Shown piece by piece: positions 1 to 10,631 of a stretch of 64,000 nucleotides of DNA. Numbering within the stretch: position 1 is the stretch's first letter; the number at the start of each line of letters is the position of its first letter. This DNA comes from Portunus trituberculatus. Its lineage: Eukaryota > Arthropoda > Malacostraca > Decapoda > Portunidae. Under the pieces are notes generated by a model. It was given only the letters and a program-made list of their open reading frames with translations, did not search any database and was not told the origin of the DNA. The stretch spans positions 22,384,800 to 22,448,799 of the forward strand of contig NC_059300.1 in assembly GCF_017591435.1 (NCBI RefSeq), read 5' to 3'. The position numbers and the translations under genes were made by a program.

Positions 1-1179
1 GCATTATCCATTACTTCCATCTCTCTCCAGTTTATTTTTTTACAGTTAAGGTCTCCAACTAAAATGTATTCTTCAATCTCATCTTATCATATTATCTAAG
101 CACTTAACCACCTCTCTTTGCATATCTTTATGTTCCTCAGTTCTCCATGTATTTGTCTTAGGTGGCACATATGTAACTTATTTTTTTTTTTTTCAATTCC
201 TGTGTTTTGATTGTTATTCCCATTACTTCCACCATCCCCTCACCATATTGCACTTCTTCCACACATATATAATCATGAACCATTATTAGCACTCATCCTT
301 CCAATTTACCCTTCCTGTCTCTTCAGCTATCATATCCCTCCTCTTAGAGTAAACATGAATCTCCGCTCTTAGTTTTATTTCAACGATGCACATTATATCT
401 GGCTTTTTCTCTTTCAAATAATCCCTAACCTTCAACATGCTGGATAACAACCTATCAGTATCATTATAAGTCACTTTTAATTTCTTGCCTCCTCCACGAC
501 CTCCTCCTTCTTCCGTCGATACCACTTCTTTTGTCTCATATCCAGAACCATCTTGTAGAAATTCTTTTTTTCTATCTCTGTTCTTTTCTTGTTTTTTTCC
601 TTAGTTTCATTTCTTAGCACTTTCTCTTTTTCCCTCTCCTCTAGGTTCATATGTCTTTTTATCCATATATCTTTATGTTCAGTATTATCGGCCATCTTTC
701 CTTTTCATAATTTCCTCCACCACCACCTGCGATCTCATTCTCACTTTCATTGGCCTCCTACCCCGTTCACTAAATCTTCCCAACCTTTCTCCACCTCCTG
801 TTCCAGCTCCTGTGTGCTGTCCTGGACCTGTTTTGATAATAGTTTTGGCCAATTCTCTCTCTTCATGCTCTCTCATGAACTTGTTTGGATTTTTTTTCAT
901 TCATCTAAAAAATCATTAAACTTTTCCTCTTATCCACTGTATCTCTCACTAGATCTTCTTTCTCCTTAGTTACTTGTTTAACAGCATCTTTTATTTTTTC
1001 CTGAATTTTTGTCTTTACTACCTCTGAAAATTTAACTTTTTCCTTATCCTGTTCTTGTTTCCATGCATTACATAATTCCTTCAGCTTGTTTTCACCCAGT
1101 CCAATTACTACTCTGTCCTTCATCCCATCCTGTACTTTTTTCTGTAGGCTCCTTAAGGAGTTTTTGAACTCATGACATG
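1..1179 (-). mobile_element. LINE I2, 3'-ward part (endonuclease start and ORF1), runs off the window
   Basis: Minus-strand non-LTR retrotransposon. Positions 1-525 encode the start of an apurinic-type endonuclease domain (reading KVTYNDTDRLLSSMLKVRDY, then DIMCIVEIKL). Positions 530-1179 encode the charged, coiled-coil ORF1 protein. Bases 1-60 are almost identical to 44011-44070 in copy I1, which fixes the family. Several frameshifts and stops break both reading frames, so this is a relic. Its 5' part continues at 5199-5728 beyond an inserted Tc1 element. The rest of ORF2 lies left of the window. Confidence 0.8.
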
Positions 1180-1359
1180 TACAGTCTGCGCAAAAAGTCA
1201 CTACGTCTAGGGAGCGGCCCGGTGACGTTACAAGTTGATTGTGTTTTTTTTTTTGTTGCAACAAAGCCAAGAGGGATGAGAGAAATATTGTATGTCTGGT
1301 AGCGAGGTATACCCCTCTCCACCCTCATCCTGTCAAGAGACGCTGCTCAGGCCATTCTC

Positions 1360-2175
1360 AGTTGTCAAATGGAGTGGATGTTTGGTACTGCCTTGTTTGC
1401 TTTTTCCTGCACTAATAATGTAGTGACAACCATCGAAAGGAAAAAGGAGATTATTGATAGATATGAGAAAGAAGGAAGAATAACTGATCTTGCAGCTGAG
1501 TACTGTATGGCTAAATGTACAGTAGCCACAATATTGAAGAAGACAGCTCATTAAAAGAGCTGATGTGGCAATTTGTGTGAAAAGGCAATTTAAGCAAAGA
1601 AATAGAAAAATTGTTGATTGGATAAACCAAAAGCAGATGGCTGGTGATTCTTTGTCAGAGGCTAGGCTGCTGGATCATGATCTTATTTCTGATACTACAT
1701 CTGACTCCAATGATGATTTTACAGCAGTAAAGGGTGGTATCTAAATTTCAAGAAAAGAACTGGAATTCATTCTGTTTTGAGGCACGGCAAGCCCCAAGGA
1801 GTAAACATAATGCTATACGTCACTGTGTCATCAACTCCCACGATGGATGGTAGGAGTGACAGTGATTTCACGGTGTCCAATTCCGCCACCTCTCCCACGT
1901 GCCTTACTTCTACACCTCGGGTCTCACGCCATGTTGCAGGGAGACAACTTTTGAATGAGAGTGGTATCAGAAAGGGTTTGGAATTAACAGTTTCTACAAT
2001 AATAGAGAGCAAGATAGTGATGTTCTGGGCTCTGATACAGACATAAGAGCTTCAACAACCGAGGGGGAGGACATTCCACCACCATCACCAGCAACTCCTA
2101 TTGTATGTATTTTATGTATATTTTTTTTGCAAAAAATATACAAATTAGATCAATTCGCAAACATTTTGATTGATT

Positions 2176-2234
<59 letters not shown>

Positions 2235-2750
2235 AGGGAGGGAGGGAGGGCCTGTTTTCTATTGCTCTAGCCAAGGCTGCTGGACCCGATTGGACGCAAG
2301 GCCACGAACACCGATGATACCACCTCATTCGACTTGTGATATTTTGGTAACCTTAGCATCTAGAGACTTCTGTTTTTTTTTTGCATTGCAAAGAGGAAGA
2401 GTTGCTTGTGGGCAGAACACCATTTGTTTTCACTCGTTTATTGAATTTTCAAGTGTAATCAGTATGTGAATACAGGCTATTTTGTGTGTTTTTCGCCAAA
2501 CTTCCCGAGTTAGTGTGAGCTGAAAATCTCAACATCCCTGAGTTTTAGGGATTGATTGTGATGAAACTGGCCTGTTTTGGGAAAAAAAACTACTAAACAT
2601 GATCTATAACAAAGGATGAGAAGTGTTTGCCAGGAAACAAGCCCATGAAAGACAGGCTAACCCTGCCTCTGTGCGCCAATGCTAGCAGCGACTGCAAAAT
2701 TAAACCACTGCTTTTTTCTAAACTTGGGTTTGGCAATGGCTGGAACGAGT
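1360..2750 (+). pseudogene. Tigger/pogo transposase debris (helix-turn-helix and start of catalytic domain)
   Basis: Translated on the + strand, 1420-1550 gives a pogo/CENP-B-type N-terminal helix-turn-helix (ERKKEIIDRYEKEGRITDLA). About 1733-1800 gives the second DNA-binding helix region (GWYLNFKKRTGIHSVLRHGK) in another frame. Positions 2555-2710 give the first catalytic block (DCDETGLFW, then KPMKDRLTLPLCANASSDCK). The order matches Tigger transposases, but stops and frameshifts are frequent and the rest of the catalytic core is missing. Positions 1830-2530 between the blocks hold an (AG)27 tract and no recognisable coding sequence. I could not place terminal repeats for this element. Confidence 0.7.
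2177..2230. repeat. (AG)27 microsatellite
   Basis: Uninterrupted AG dinucleotides followed by a short GGGA run, inside the Tigger debris. Confidence 0.95.
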
Positions 2751-3672
2751 TATCTGATTTATAGGTATCAATAGTCAAACTTTTTAATGCTTGAACGGCC
2801 ATTTGGAACGAATTAAGTTCGAGTTTTGAGTCTCCAATGTATTAGAAACAAAGAAATCTGTATTCAAAGTGGCCTGAAATTCTGTACAGCTCATACAAAA
2901 ATTCAAAGCTGGTGGGGGCAAAAATTTACTGCTCCCACAAAAGCCACTTGGTAGGCCACGTAAGGTACCTGAAAGGACAAGAATACTTCTCAGGAGGCAG
3001 CTGGAAGTCAATCCCAGCCTTACAGGATGCCAAATTAAGGAAGGGAATCCTAACTTATTAGCTGGTGTCCCTCTCCGTACTATCCATGATACTTTGCGGC
3101 ATGACCTTGGGTACCACAGTTACTGGGCAAAAAAAAAACCACATATAAATGATTCACAGAGAAAGAAAAGAGAAAGACAAGTTTGCAAAAAAATATCAAG
3201 ATTGAACCTTAGATAAGTGGCGTAGTGTGGTCTGATGAGAGCACCCTCTGTATGAGTGGTACAGTAAAACCTCAGCTCACGACCATAATTTGTTCCTAAA
3301 TCCTGTTCGTCACCCGATTTGTTTGTCCCCTGAATCAATTTTTCCCATAAGAATGTATTGAAATACCATTAATCCATTCCAGACCAAAAAAATCATACTT
3401 TTGTCCATAAAACCCATTCAAAATAGACCTTTAAATGTATGCATGACATGAACAAAATAATTATAGAAAGCCTAAATTGTTTTACTTACCTAAATGCTAT
3501 CAAAATGATCATAAAATTAATAAAAAAGAAAAGGTTATTTACTTGAGAAACTGGACGTTGATGGCATGATGGAATGGAGGGGAGGAGGATGGGGAGGAAG
3601 ACAGACAGGATCCGAGAAGACAGTCATGAGAGAGGACTTTGGATGTGCGCAGTGAGCCAGAGCTACACAACA

Positions 3673-4243
3673 GGGCTGAGTTTCTTAGAGGTTCCGGAAC
3701 GTCCCAGAAACCCGGGCCGCCCGGAGCGCGCTCTTCAGTGCTTTTGGGCGCCTCCCGCTGCGTGGGGGGGGGGGCCTCATGTAAACAAACCTGTGCGGGC
3801 AACTTAGACGAAATGGCTCACGCACTGTCTCCTCCTGAATTAAATCGTTTACAGCACGCTGTTCTTCTCGACGAGTTTCTTGCTGGAGAGGAAGAATTGC
3901 AAGCTGCTATAATGATAGCCCAAGCAAACAATAACTTGATTGAAATGGCCCTAGAAGAGCAAGAAAGACATCAAGAACCAACTAGAGTTGAGGGATATGT
4001 GGAGCAAGTCGTTCCATTCTATAGTAACCAAGAGTTCAAAGCACACTTCAGGGTGACGCTTGTAGCTATCTACTTGGGCAGCCATCTTTGTTGACATTGT
4101 GACGTCACAGCCACAGAGCGCTCCACCTCGCGAGCTTGGGCGGCCCAAAAGGTTCCGGACTGGCAGCCCGGGCTGCCCAATCCGCATTTCTTAGGGGTCT
4201 GGGCGACCCGGGGCGTTCTGGAACCCTCTAAGAAACTCAGCCC
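3673..4243 (+). mobile_element. PIF/Harbinger-type non-autonomous element
   Basis: Terminal inverted repeats begin GGGCTGAGTTTCTTAGAG at 3673 and, on the minus strand, the same 18 bases from 4243; similarity continues for about 30 bases with small gaps. GC-rich ends and an encoded N-terminal Harbinger transposase piece point to this superfamily. The flanks (ACA left, AGA right) do not give a clean 3-bp duplication. Confidence 0.75.
3813..4094 (+). pseudogene. Harbinger transposase, N-terminal fragment (93 codons)
   Basis: The ATG at 3813 opens a frame reading MAHALSPPELNRLQHAVLLD and then, after a helical acidic stretch, VEGYVEQVVPFYSNQEFKAH followed by FRVT. That block resembles the conserved start of PIF/Harbinger nucleases, where an 'xxRYSDxxFxxHFRMT' motif precedes the catalytic core. 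The frame leaves the homology at about 4050 and stops at 4092-4094, so the DDE nuclease domain is absent. It can only be a fragment. An upstream in-frame extension to 3639 is probably fortuitous. Confidence 0.7.
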
Positions 4244-5198
4244 AGAGTAGCGAGGATAACGCTGAGGAAGCTACAGTAGAGCGCGCCGGTAACATCACAT
4301 CACCATGAAAATCGTGGTGGCACGGAGATTATGTTATGTAATATTTTTCGTATGTTCCTGTTTCTATTTTCTTTTGTGCTTATATTTTGTTTTGTTGTTG
4401 TGTGATAGCCGGGTTAGCTATCACACAAACGGCTCGTCTGCCAGCGAGCCGTTTAACCACGTTCGTCCCTCGTAATATCGTTCGTCCCCTGGGTCGATAT
4501 ATTGACAAACTTTTTGGACGTCTCCCAAATTGTTCGTCCTTAGAGACGTTCGTCAAGCGAGGTTTTACTGTACATTATCTTACAGAGTATTCAGATGCCC
4601 AGACTCTAATCCTGATGATCCTTGCTACTCTCAAAAAACCACCAAACACCATCAGAGTTTAATGGGTTGGGGATGTTTTACTTTCAATGGTCTTCATGAT
4701 CTTGTTGTGTTCTCTAAAAACACTATCACTAGTGTATTTGAACTATTAATGGATAATCTTGAGTCATCATTTGAGAAAACCAAGTGAGAGTTTCCAACAG
4801 GATGGGGCACCAGCTCATACTGCTAAAATTGTCAAAGAATGGCTAGATAATTGTGAAGTCAGCACCATAAAAGATTGGCCTGGCAATTCACCAGATATTT
4901 CTCCAATAGAAAATTTATGGGCTATAATTAGGCCCAAATTACAAGGCCGTGACACCTCCATACTCTCCAAGCTGGAAAAAGAGCTTCACAATTATTGGGC
5001 AGACTTCAAGCTTGAAACACTTCAAAATTTAGCTGATAGTGTGCCAAAATGTCTCAGAGAGGTGCTCAAGAAAAAAGGAAATGCAGTAAAGTATAAAGTA
5101 TTGGGTAGAGTTTGAATTTGTATGTTTTTTTTTTTTTTATCTGACTTGAAATGTGTAATCAAAAACTATTGGTGTGGTAACTTTTCGTGCAGACTGAA

Positions 5199-5728
5199 GA
5201 TTTTAGTATATCATATTGCTTATTAACCTCCTGTATCTCCTCCTTTAATTCCCTTATTGATTACACTGACCTTCTCACATTCAACTAATCTCAATCTCAG
5301 CTCTGTGTTTTCTGTTATCAGTCTGTCCTGATTGTCCATGTAACTCGACATCACTTCCTTCATGTACCTTATCTCTCATTCCACGTTTATCAACCTCCTT
5401 ATATGTATTACCTCTTTCATCTCTAAATCCAGAAAAGTCCTTATCCATATTATCCTCAGTCAATCTCCTCAGTCCAACAGGTGTTTCAATAAATTGCCAA
5501 TTTTCACAAGATGGTGTTTGTTTTGATGTCATATGTCTGGCTGCGCCACTCAGTTCCGTTTCTCTCTCTCCATTTTTCCATCTATACGATCCAAAACTTA
5601 TTTATTATGGAGACAGGAGAACCCTATGGTCCCCTACCCCCTGTACATACATCTAGGTCAGGCTCTAATGCCTGCTGAAGCTCTTTCCCTGGGAGCTGCT
5701 CCGCACGTCTTGTCAGCGTGGTGTCGGC
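5199..5728 (-). mobile_element. LINE I2, 5' part (5' UTR and ORF1 N-terminus)
   Basis: Continuation of the element at 1-1179. On the minus strand an ATG at 5532 opens MTSKQTPSCENWQFIETPVG, alignable with the ORF1 start of family A (MTSTPRNVCDFEGFVTTPSG). About 200 bases of 5' UTR precede it. Its 5' boundary at about 5728 abuts the tail of another LINE scrap (GTAAATACAC on the minus strand), so again a short AC step separates two same-orientation elements. Confidence 0.75.
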
Positions 5729-5730
5729 AG

Positions 5731-5812
5731 TGTATTTACCTAGTTGTATTTTACTTAGTTGTATTTTACGGGTGGGGAGCCTATGCTCATGTTGTCCTAT
5801 CTCTGTATCTCA

Positions 5813-5814
<2 letters not shown>
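5731..5814 (-). mobile_element. LINE 3' end scrap (about 84 bp, B-like)
   Basis: On the minus strand this reads GATACAGAGATAGGACAACA and then the tail AACTAGGTAAATAC. It resembles the last 80 bases of LINE B1 (13968-14027). The 5' truncation point is the (AC)n tract at 5815-5872. Confidence 0.7.

Positions 5815-5872
<58 letters not shown>
5815..5872. repeat. (GT)29 microsatellite at the 3' end of LINE A1
   Basis: Pure GT on the + strand, which is (AC)n on the sense strand of LINE A1. It joins the A1 tail to the LINE scrap at 5731-5814. Confidence 0.95.
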
Positions 5873-5874
<2 letters not shown>

Positions 5875-5917
5875 TTACCTATTTATATTTACCTATTTGT
5901 GTATTACAGGGCCCGAG

Positions 5918-8790
5918 CTAAGCTCTCTGTGACCTGTCTCCTTGTCCATTCCTATCATATCTCTCTTTCATCTGATTGACACACACCATGTCAACGACAT
6001 CACTGCTCAGTTTATTCCACTTATCAATGCTATGATGCGGGAAACTGTATTTTCTCACGTCATTTAGACAGATGTCCTTTATTAGCTTTTTTCCATGTCC
6101 TCGGAGATGATTACTTGTGGTCACCTTTATCAACTCTCTGTCCAGTATGTCAATCTTGTTCACCAATTTATACATAGTTATCATGTCTCCTCTTGTTCTT
6201 ATCTCTTCTAATGTGGTCAGCCCCAGCTCCCTCAGTCTTTCCTCATAGTCTAACTCCCTGAGTCCTGGTACCATCCTTGTTGCCAGCCTCTGTACCCTAT
6301 CCACCTTCTTCACATTTTTCTTCATATGCGGTGACCAGACACATGCTGCATATTCTAACTGGCGTCTTATTAAGGTACATAATATCTTCTTCATCATTCC
6401 TTCATCTAGGTAGTGGAATGCAAGGCCAATATTTTGAAGCATGTTATATGTTTTCAAAAAAATCTTGTTAATGTGTTTCTCCGGTGACAAAGTGTTTTGC
6501 ACGGTTACTCCTAAGTCTTTCTCCTCATTGGTCTCTTTAATTTTCTCATCACCCAGCCTGTAATCCCTGTTTGGTCTGTATCTACTTCTTCCCATTTTCA
6601 TAACATGGGTCTTGTCTATATTAAATTCCATCTGCCACTCCTTACTCCACTCATATATTTTATCAAGATCTTCCTGTAACTTGTTACAATCTTCCACATT
6701 CTTTACTCTCCTCATAATTTTAGTATCGTCCAAACATGTTCATGTAACTGTCAATTCCTACTGGCATATCATTAACATAAATCAAAAACATGATGGGACC
6801 CAGCACTGACCCTTGTGGAACTCCACTGGTTACCTTCTTCCACTCGGACTTCCTTCCTCTCACCACTGTTCTCATTTCTCTTCCCATTAAGTAATTTTCC
6901 ATCCATTTTGCTAGTTTATCATTTACTCCTCCAATCATCTTTAGTTTCCACATCAGTCTATTGTGTGGTACTTTATCAAAGGCCTTTCTCAAGTCCAGGT
7001 AGATAGCATCCACCCATCCCTCTCTATGTTGTAGTATGTCAGTCACTCTTGAATAAAAACATAATAAATTGGATACACGATCTTCCTTTTCTGAAACCAA
7101 ACTGCCTTTCACTCAGAATGTTTTCACTTTCTAGATACTCACTCCACTTAGCTTTAATTACTTCTTCACATACCTTGCACAATATACTAGTCAACGATAC
7201 TGGTCTATATACCATTCTTATATATAGGCACAATGTCAGCTCTTTTCCACTCTTTCGGGACTAATCCTGTTCATATGGAGGTTTCCACAATATCAAATAC
7301 GGGGTTCAACAATTGATCCTTACATTCATTTAGCAACCTCCCAGATATGCCATCAGGCCCCATTGATTTATTAATATCCAGATTGCTTATAATTTTCCTT
7401 ACATCTTCCTTAGTAACCATGATGTCCTGCATTTGCTTTATTTCCGTAGGCCTTCCTCCCATAAAATGCTCCTCCTTTGTAAACACTTTGCAAAAGTTGT
7501 CGTTCAAAATTTCAGCTATATCTCCAGCATCTTCATATACTTCTTCCCGTTTTTACCTTTTCTATTGCCTCCTTTTATTTAGTTTTCCATTTATGAATTT
7601 GTAAAACATTTTTGGGTCACTATCACAGTTTTCCACCACCCTCTGTTCATATTCCTTCTGTGCTGTTCTCCTTACTTCAACATATCTATTCCTTGCTGTT
7701 TTGTAGACTTCTCTTGATAATACATCACTGTTTTTCTTAAGTTTCTTCCATGCCTTTTCTTTGTTCTTTTTTGCTTCTTCACAATTTCTATTAAACCACT
7801 GTTTATTATTTAAAGTTCTCTTTCTGTGATATGGCACAAACTTTTTCACAGAGTTATACAAATCCATAAATTTATCGTATTTCAATTGCATATCCCTTTC
7901 CTGGTATACCACGGACCAGTCAATTTCATTAAAGAACTCCCTTATATGGTTATAATTTGCCCTAGTATAATTTAATTTTTCCTCCCTGCGTTCCACAATC
8001 TTATTCGTGCTTAATTCCGTATCCAGCTCAAAGCTTAGGACATCATGATCACTTTTCCCCAAGGGACATTCATGTTCAATTTCCTCTTTAGAGATTCCCT
8101 GGTAAATACCAAATCCAACCTTGCTGCAACATCTTGTCCCCTGCACCTTGTTGGTGATCTCACCCACTGTGTCATCAAGTTATTTGTTGCTACCTTTAAC
8201 AATTCTTCTGCCCACTCACCACCGTTCACCACTTCGTAGTCTTCCCACACTATTTCTTTGCAATTAAAGTCTCCAACTATCATCACTCTATCCTTTCTGA
8301 TGAGTTCTTGCTTCATTCTGTCTAGAGTATTTCTCATCACCATTTGGTACTGTTCATATTCCCAAGCACTGGTTCTGGGTGGTATGTATACTGTTATAAT
8401 ATTAATGTCCCTCTTGCCATCTGTTATAAGCATAGTTATCACTTCCTCATTTCTCTTACTATAGTTCACCTCCTTCACTATCAGATCTTCCTTAGTAAGA
8501 ACCATTATACCACCACCTCCTTTATTTTTTCTATCATTTCTCCATACTTTGTAGTGTTTTACAACAAACCAGTCTAGCTTTATTTCGGGCCTTAGCTTTG
8601 TTTCCACTACACACATTATGTCTAGTTCGTTATTTCTTAGGTAATCCATACATTCTAGCCTCTTAGACAGAAATCCATCTATGTTCGTGTAAGTCACTTT
8701 TATTCCATTCCTAGTCTCATTCTTCCATGTAATGCCTATTCTGTCTGTTTTATCCACCACTTCTTTAGCCTCCCATTTCTCATCCTCCAA
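5918..8790 (-). pseudogene. LINE A1 ORF2: endonuclease-reverse transcriptase, broken
   Basis: ORF2 of these elements nicks the target and copies the element RNA onto the nick. Order on the minus strand: endonuclease (8790-8040) with TYTNIDGFLS, VVETKL (catalytic Glu kept), VGDFNCKEIVW and SDHDVLSFEL; linker (8030-7560); reverse transcriptase (7500-6600) with GPDGISGRLL, YRPVSLTS, DLRKAFDKVPH and GVPQGSVLGP; and a C-terminal region with YSFPHHSIDKWNKLS. Breaks: a frameshift near 8100, loss of about 30 bases at about 7215, and a 2-base deletion at about 6729 that destroys the FADD catalytic box still seen in copy A3. Confidence 0.85.
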
Positions 8791-9683
8791 AAAAAATTGG
8801 TCTTTTCCTCCTCTGTTCTTTTGTCATTCCTCTCCTTCACTTCAGTTACAAGCTCCTTCATTTTCATTCGCTCATCTTGTGACATATTTCTTCTTATGTA
8901 AATTGTTTTGGTTTCCTCAGAGTCCTTAAGTTTCCAAGTCCTCCTCAACAAGGCCTCAGCTGCCACCTGAGACTTCAATTTCAATTTTAATGGTCTATTC
9001 TTGCTTTCCTCAAAAGCTCCTAATCTCACACTTTCTTCTACCTCAGCATATAGGTCCTCTTCTTCCACAGAGATCTTGTTCAGTAAAGACTTAATCCTGT
9101 CATATTCCTTATCCCTCCTGTCCTGCCAGTTCCTGTTAGTTTTTCCCTCAATCCTATTATGATCACACATTTTTTCTTTTCAGCAATATCTCTCACCACA
9201 TACTCATTTTCCTTTAGTGCCTTTACCATTTCCCTCTGCGTAATCCCTTTATTTTTCCTCTTCCTGCTTTTTTACTATCTCCCTAAACGACCTTTGTACC
9301 TCCTGATGTTCATGGTTCACTTCTTTCATCCTGGTATCAATTAGATTAAGGCATTCCTCCTTCCTCAAGTCCCCTTCAGATATTTTCATCTCCATTTCCA
9401 TGAGTTTAGCCTTCATCTCTTCACATTGTTTCCTTAGTTGTTGGTTTTCTTTCTCCATCGCTACTTTTTCCTTCAATAGCTCTTTATTCGCTAATGTTAA
9501 CAAAGAGATCTCTTTTTTGAACGAATCATTCTCGGCTAGAACTCTATCCAGTTTTTCTTCTATGGACAAAATGTTTAGGAACTTACTTTCCAGTGCCTGG
9601 ATTCTTGCATCCATATCCAATTTCTCCAGTCCTTTTGGTGTAGTTATAAAACCTTCAAAGTCTCTAGCTTGTCTAGATGCCAT
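8736..9683 (-). pseudogene. LINE A1 ORF1: coiled-coil plus RRM-like RNA-binding protein, broken
   Basis: The ATG at 9683-9681 starts MASRQARDFEGFITTPKGLE. A long coiled coil follows (9600-9270, heptad-rich, Lys/Glu-rich). An RRM-like and C-terminal region occupies about 9170-8820 (RPLKLKLKSQVAAEALL, IYIRRNMSQDERMKMKEL), an arrangement like that of L1-type ORF1 proteins. An in-frame TAA at about 9255 and a frameshift near 9165 interrupt it. The end overlaps the ORF2 start around an 8-base T-run (A-run on the + strand) at 8789-8796. Confidence 0.75.
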
Positions 9684-9898
9684 TTTTGTTATCGTCAGCT
9701 GATTACGGCCAAAACAATCACCGCCCACACTCTCCTCTCAGGGATCACTCTTCATATACCTCACTTTCAACACTAAGCGACAGTAGGACATTAACAGGAC
9801 ACTAACTTAGAGTTACCCGGGCCCTGTAACACCATAGGTATTTTCCTTCTTCCCGTCCGCAGCCGGAGACGACCCGTCCTCTCTCAGCGATGGCGACG

Positions 9899-10061
9899 GT
9901 GTGTGTATGTATGTGTGTGTGTGTGCGTGCGTATGTATATGTCTTTGTCTCTGTGTTGGTTATTCATCACAGTCACATGCTGGTCGCCCAGCCAGCCTTT
10001 CCCTTACGGAAAGAGCTCGAGCTTATACTGACCGATCTTTGGGTACTATGTGTGTGTGTGT
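9899..10061 (-). mobile_element. SINE fragment (3' part) between AC-rich tracts
   Basis: On the minus strand, about 10048-9950 matches the 3' half of the SINE at 44698-44953 (shared CCCAAAGATCGGTC/CCCAAAGATTGGTC step, then GGCTGGCTGGGCGACCAGCA). It is 5'-truncated exactly at a (TG)6 tract (10049-10061) and ends in GT-rich sequence (9899-9940) that also forms the 5' flank of LINE A1. Confidence 0.7.
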
Positions 10062-10159
10062 TTAAGAGGGAGGGTTTGTGATGTGATGTCTAATGGTTGA
10101 ATGGCAACTAGAAAAAGTGTTGTGAGGTTAGTTACTGTAGGGTGGAAATGATGTGTGTG

Positions 10160-10249
10160 GGTTTGCAATGTTGGCACTGGACTGGTAGATCTTGGGAGGT
10201 TGACTACTTGAAAAGTAAATCTTGGGTCAGAAAAGGTTGGGGACCCCTG
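10160..10249. mobile_element. possible hAT-type element end
   Basis: The stretch ending GGTTGGGGACCCCTG at 10249 looks like an inverted-repeat end typical of hAT elements (reading CAGGGGTCCCCAACC on the minus strand). No partner end or 8-bp duplication was found, so this is a weak call. Confidence 0.35.
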
Positions 10250-10287
10250 ATATATATTATTCATGATTTTAAGTATTCCTTTAACAG

Positions 10288-10410
10288 GCACAAGCTGGTG
10301 GTCAAGTAGAGAAATATGTGTTGGAAGTGGTGGTTGGGAAGGAAGAGGTAAGAGCGGTACTGCATTCTGCCCTTTATACAGCTCTTGTCAGCCTTCTGCA
10401 TACCTTGCAG
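10288..10410 (+). CDS. C2H2 zinc-finger gene, upstream coding exon
   Basis: First recognisable coding exon of the only host gene seen. The acceptor TTCCTTTAACAG ends at 10287. The 41 codons are open in phase 0, starting AQAGGQVEKYVLEVVVGKEE and ending LHSALYTALVSLLHTLQ; the donor CAG|GTGAGA is at 10411. The encoded segment is amphipathic and probably helical. It joins in phase 0 to the next exon (EILENCYAEKKQ), giving a continuous helix-like stretch across the splice. No start codon lies in this exon, so an upstream exon must exist. A weaker internal donor at 10348 (GAG|GTAAGA) could give a shorter form. The gene identity is unknown. Confidence 0.65.
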
Positions 10411-10631
10411 GTGAGAGGGTGAAATATTTGATGAGGTGATTGTTTAAAGTTTGTGTCAGGATTGAGGAAAAAAATATAAGAATAATGAAAACTAACATCT
10501 TTGAAATTTTAATTGTCTATGCATTTTCAGTTTGTCAATGTTAGTACAGTACTATTATCCTTAAAAAATCATTCTAATCCTCTTCTTTATTCATAGAAAG
10601 TCCAGTTTTTTATGTTGCGTGCATCTTTCAG

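Larger units (their letters stand above)
3263..4571. mobile_element. pogo/Tigger-type MITE inserted at TA in the Tc1 transposase
   Basis: Starts CAGTAAAACCTCAGCTC at 3263 and ends GCGAGGTTTTACTG at 4571, so the outer 12 bases are perfect inverted repeats. It is flanked by TA on both sides (3261-3262 and 4572-4573), the target duplication of pogo/Tc1 elements. The flanking Tc1 coding sequence resumes in register. Internally it carries a Harbinger fragment at 3673-4243 and no transposase of its own. Confidence 0.85.
2886..5115 (+). pseudogene. Tc1-type transposase pseudogene, split by a MITE at 3263-4571
   Basis: Tc1 transposases cut and paste DNA at TA sites. The 5' segment (about 2895-3250) encodes the linker after the DNA-binding domain (GRPRKVPERTRI) and ends at the first catalytic aspartate in WSDEST (Asp codon 3234-3236). 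The 3' segment (4572-5115) encodes FQQDGAPAHTA (second Asp, 4801-4803) and DWPGNSPDISPIENLW (Glu 4909-4911), which is 35 residues after the second Asp. Stop codons at about 3213, a frameshift near 4600 and TGA at about 4785 make it non-functional. The MITE entered a TA immediately after the first catalytic block. Confidence 0.85.
1182..5196 (+). mobile_element. Tc1/mariner element, enlarged by nested insertions
   Basis: Terminal inverted repeats start CAGTCTGCGCAAAAAGTC at 1182 and, read on the minus strand from 5196, CAGTCTGCACGAAAAGTT. The left flank is TA (1180-1181); the right flank is AA (5197-5198), one base away from the expected TA duplication. Removing 1182-5196 and one flanking dinucleotide restores an open frame in the surrounding LINE ORF1, which supports the boundaries. 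A bare Tc1 is about 1.6 kb; the excess is Tigger debris (about 1330-2880) and a pogo-like MITE (3263-4571). Confidence 0.8.
5873..9898 (-). mobile_element. LINE A1, near full-length non-LTR retrotransposon
   Basis: About 4.0 kb on the minus strand: 5' UTR (9898-9684), ORF1 (from ATG 9683), ORF2 (endonuclease plus reverse transcriptase, to about 5918) and a 3' UTR ending in GGCCCTGTAATACACAAATA followed by two tail units of the type AAATAGGTAAATAC. Both ends meet AC-rich tracts on the sense strand. The reverse transcriptase core and its C-terminal region look like the jockey/CR1/L2 group. Indels and stops make the copy inactive. Confidence 0.85.

Noticed and set aside
3539..3802. Minus-strand open frame over the GC-rich part of the Harbinger element.
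   Set aside because: It is antisense to the Harbinger fragment and crosses its terminal repeat; no homology is apparent.
5533..5979. Open frame on the + strand through the (GT)29 tract.
   Set aside because: It is antisense to LINE I2 5' UTR, a LINE scrap and LINE A1, and its middle is a translated dinucleotide repeat.
9890..9898. ATGGCGACG followed by GT, a tempting first coding exon (Met-Ala-Thr) for the zinc-finger gene, phase-compatible with the exon at 10288.
   Set aside because: Positions 9836-9860 align with the 5' UTR of LINE A2 on the minus strand, so the ATG most likely lies in the outermost 5' end of LINE A1 and the 'donor' is the start of a GT tract. It cannot be excluded without transcript data.
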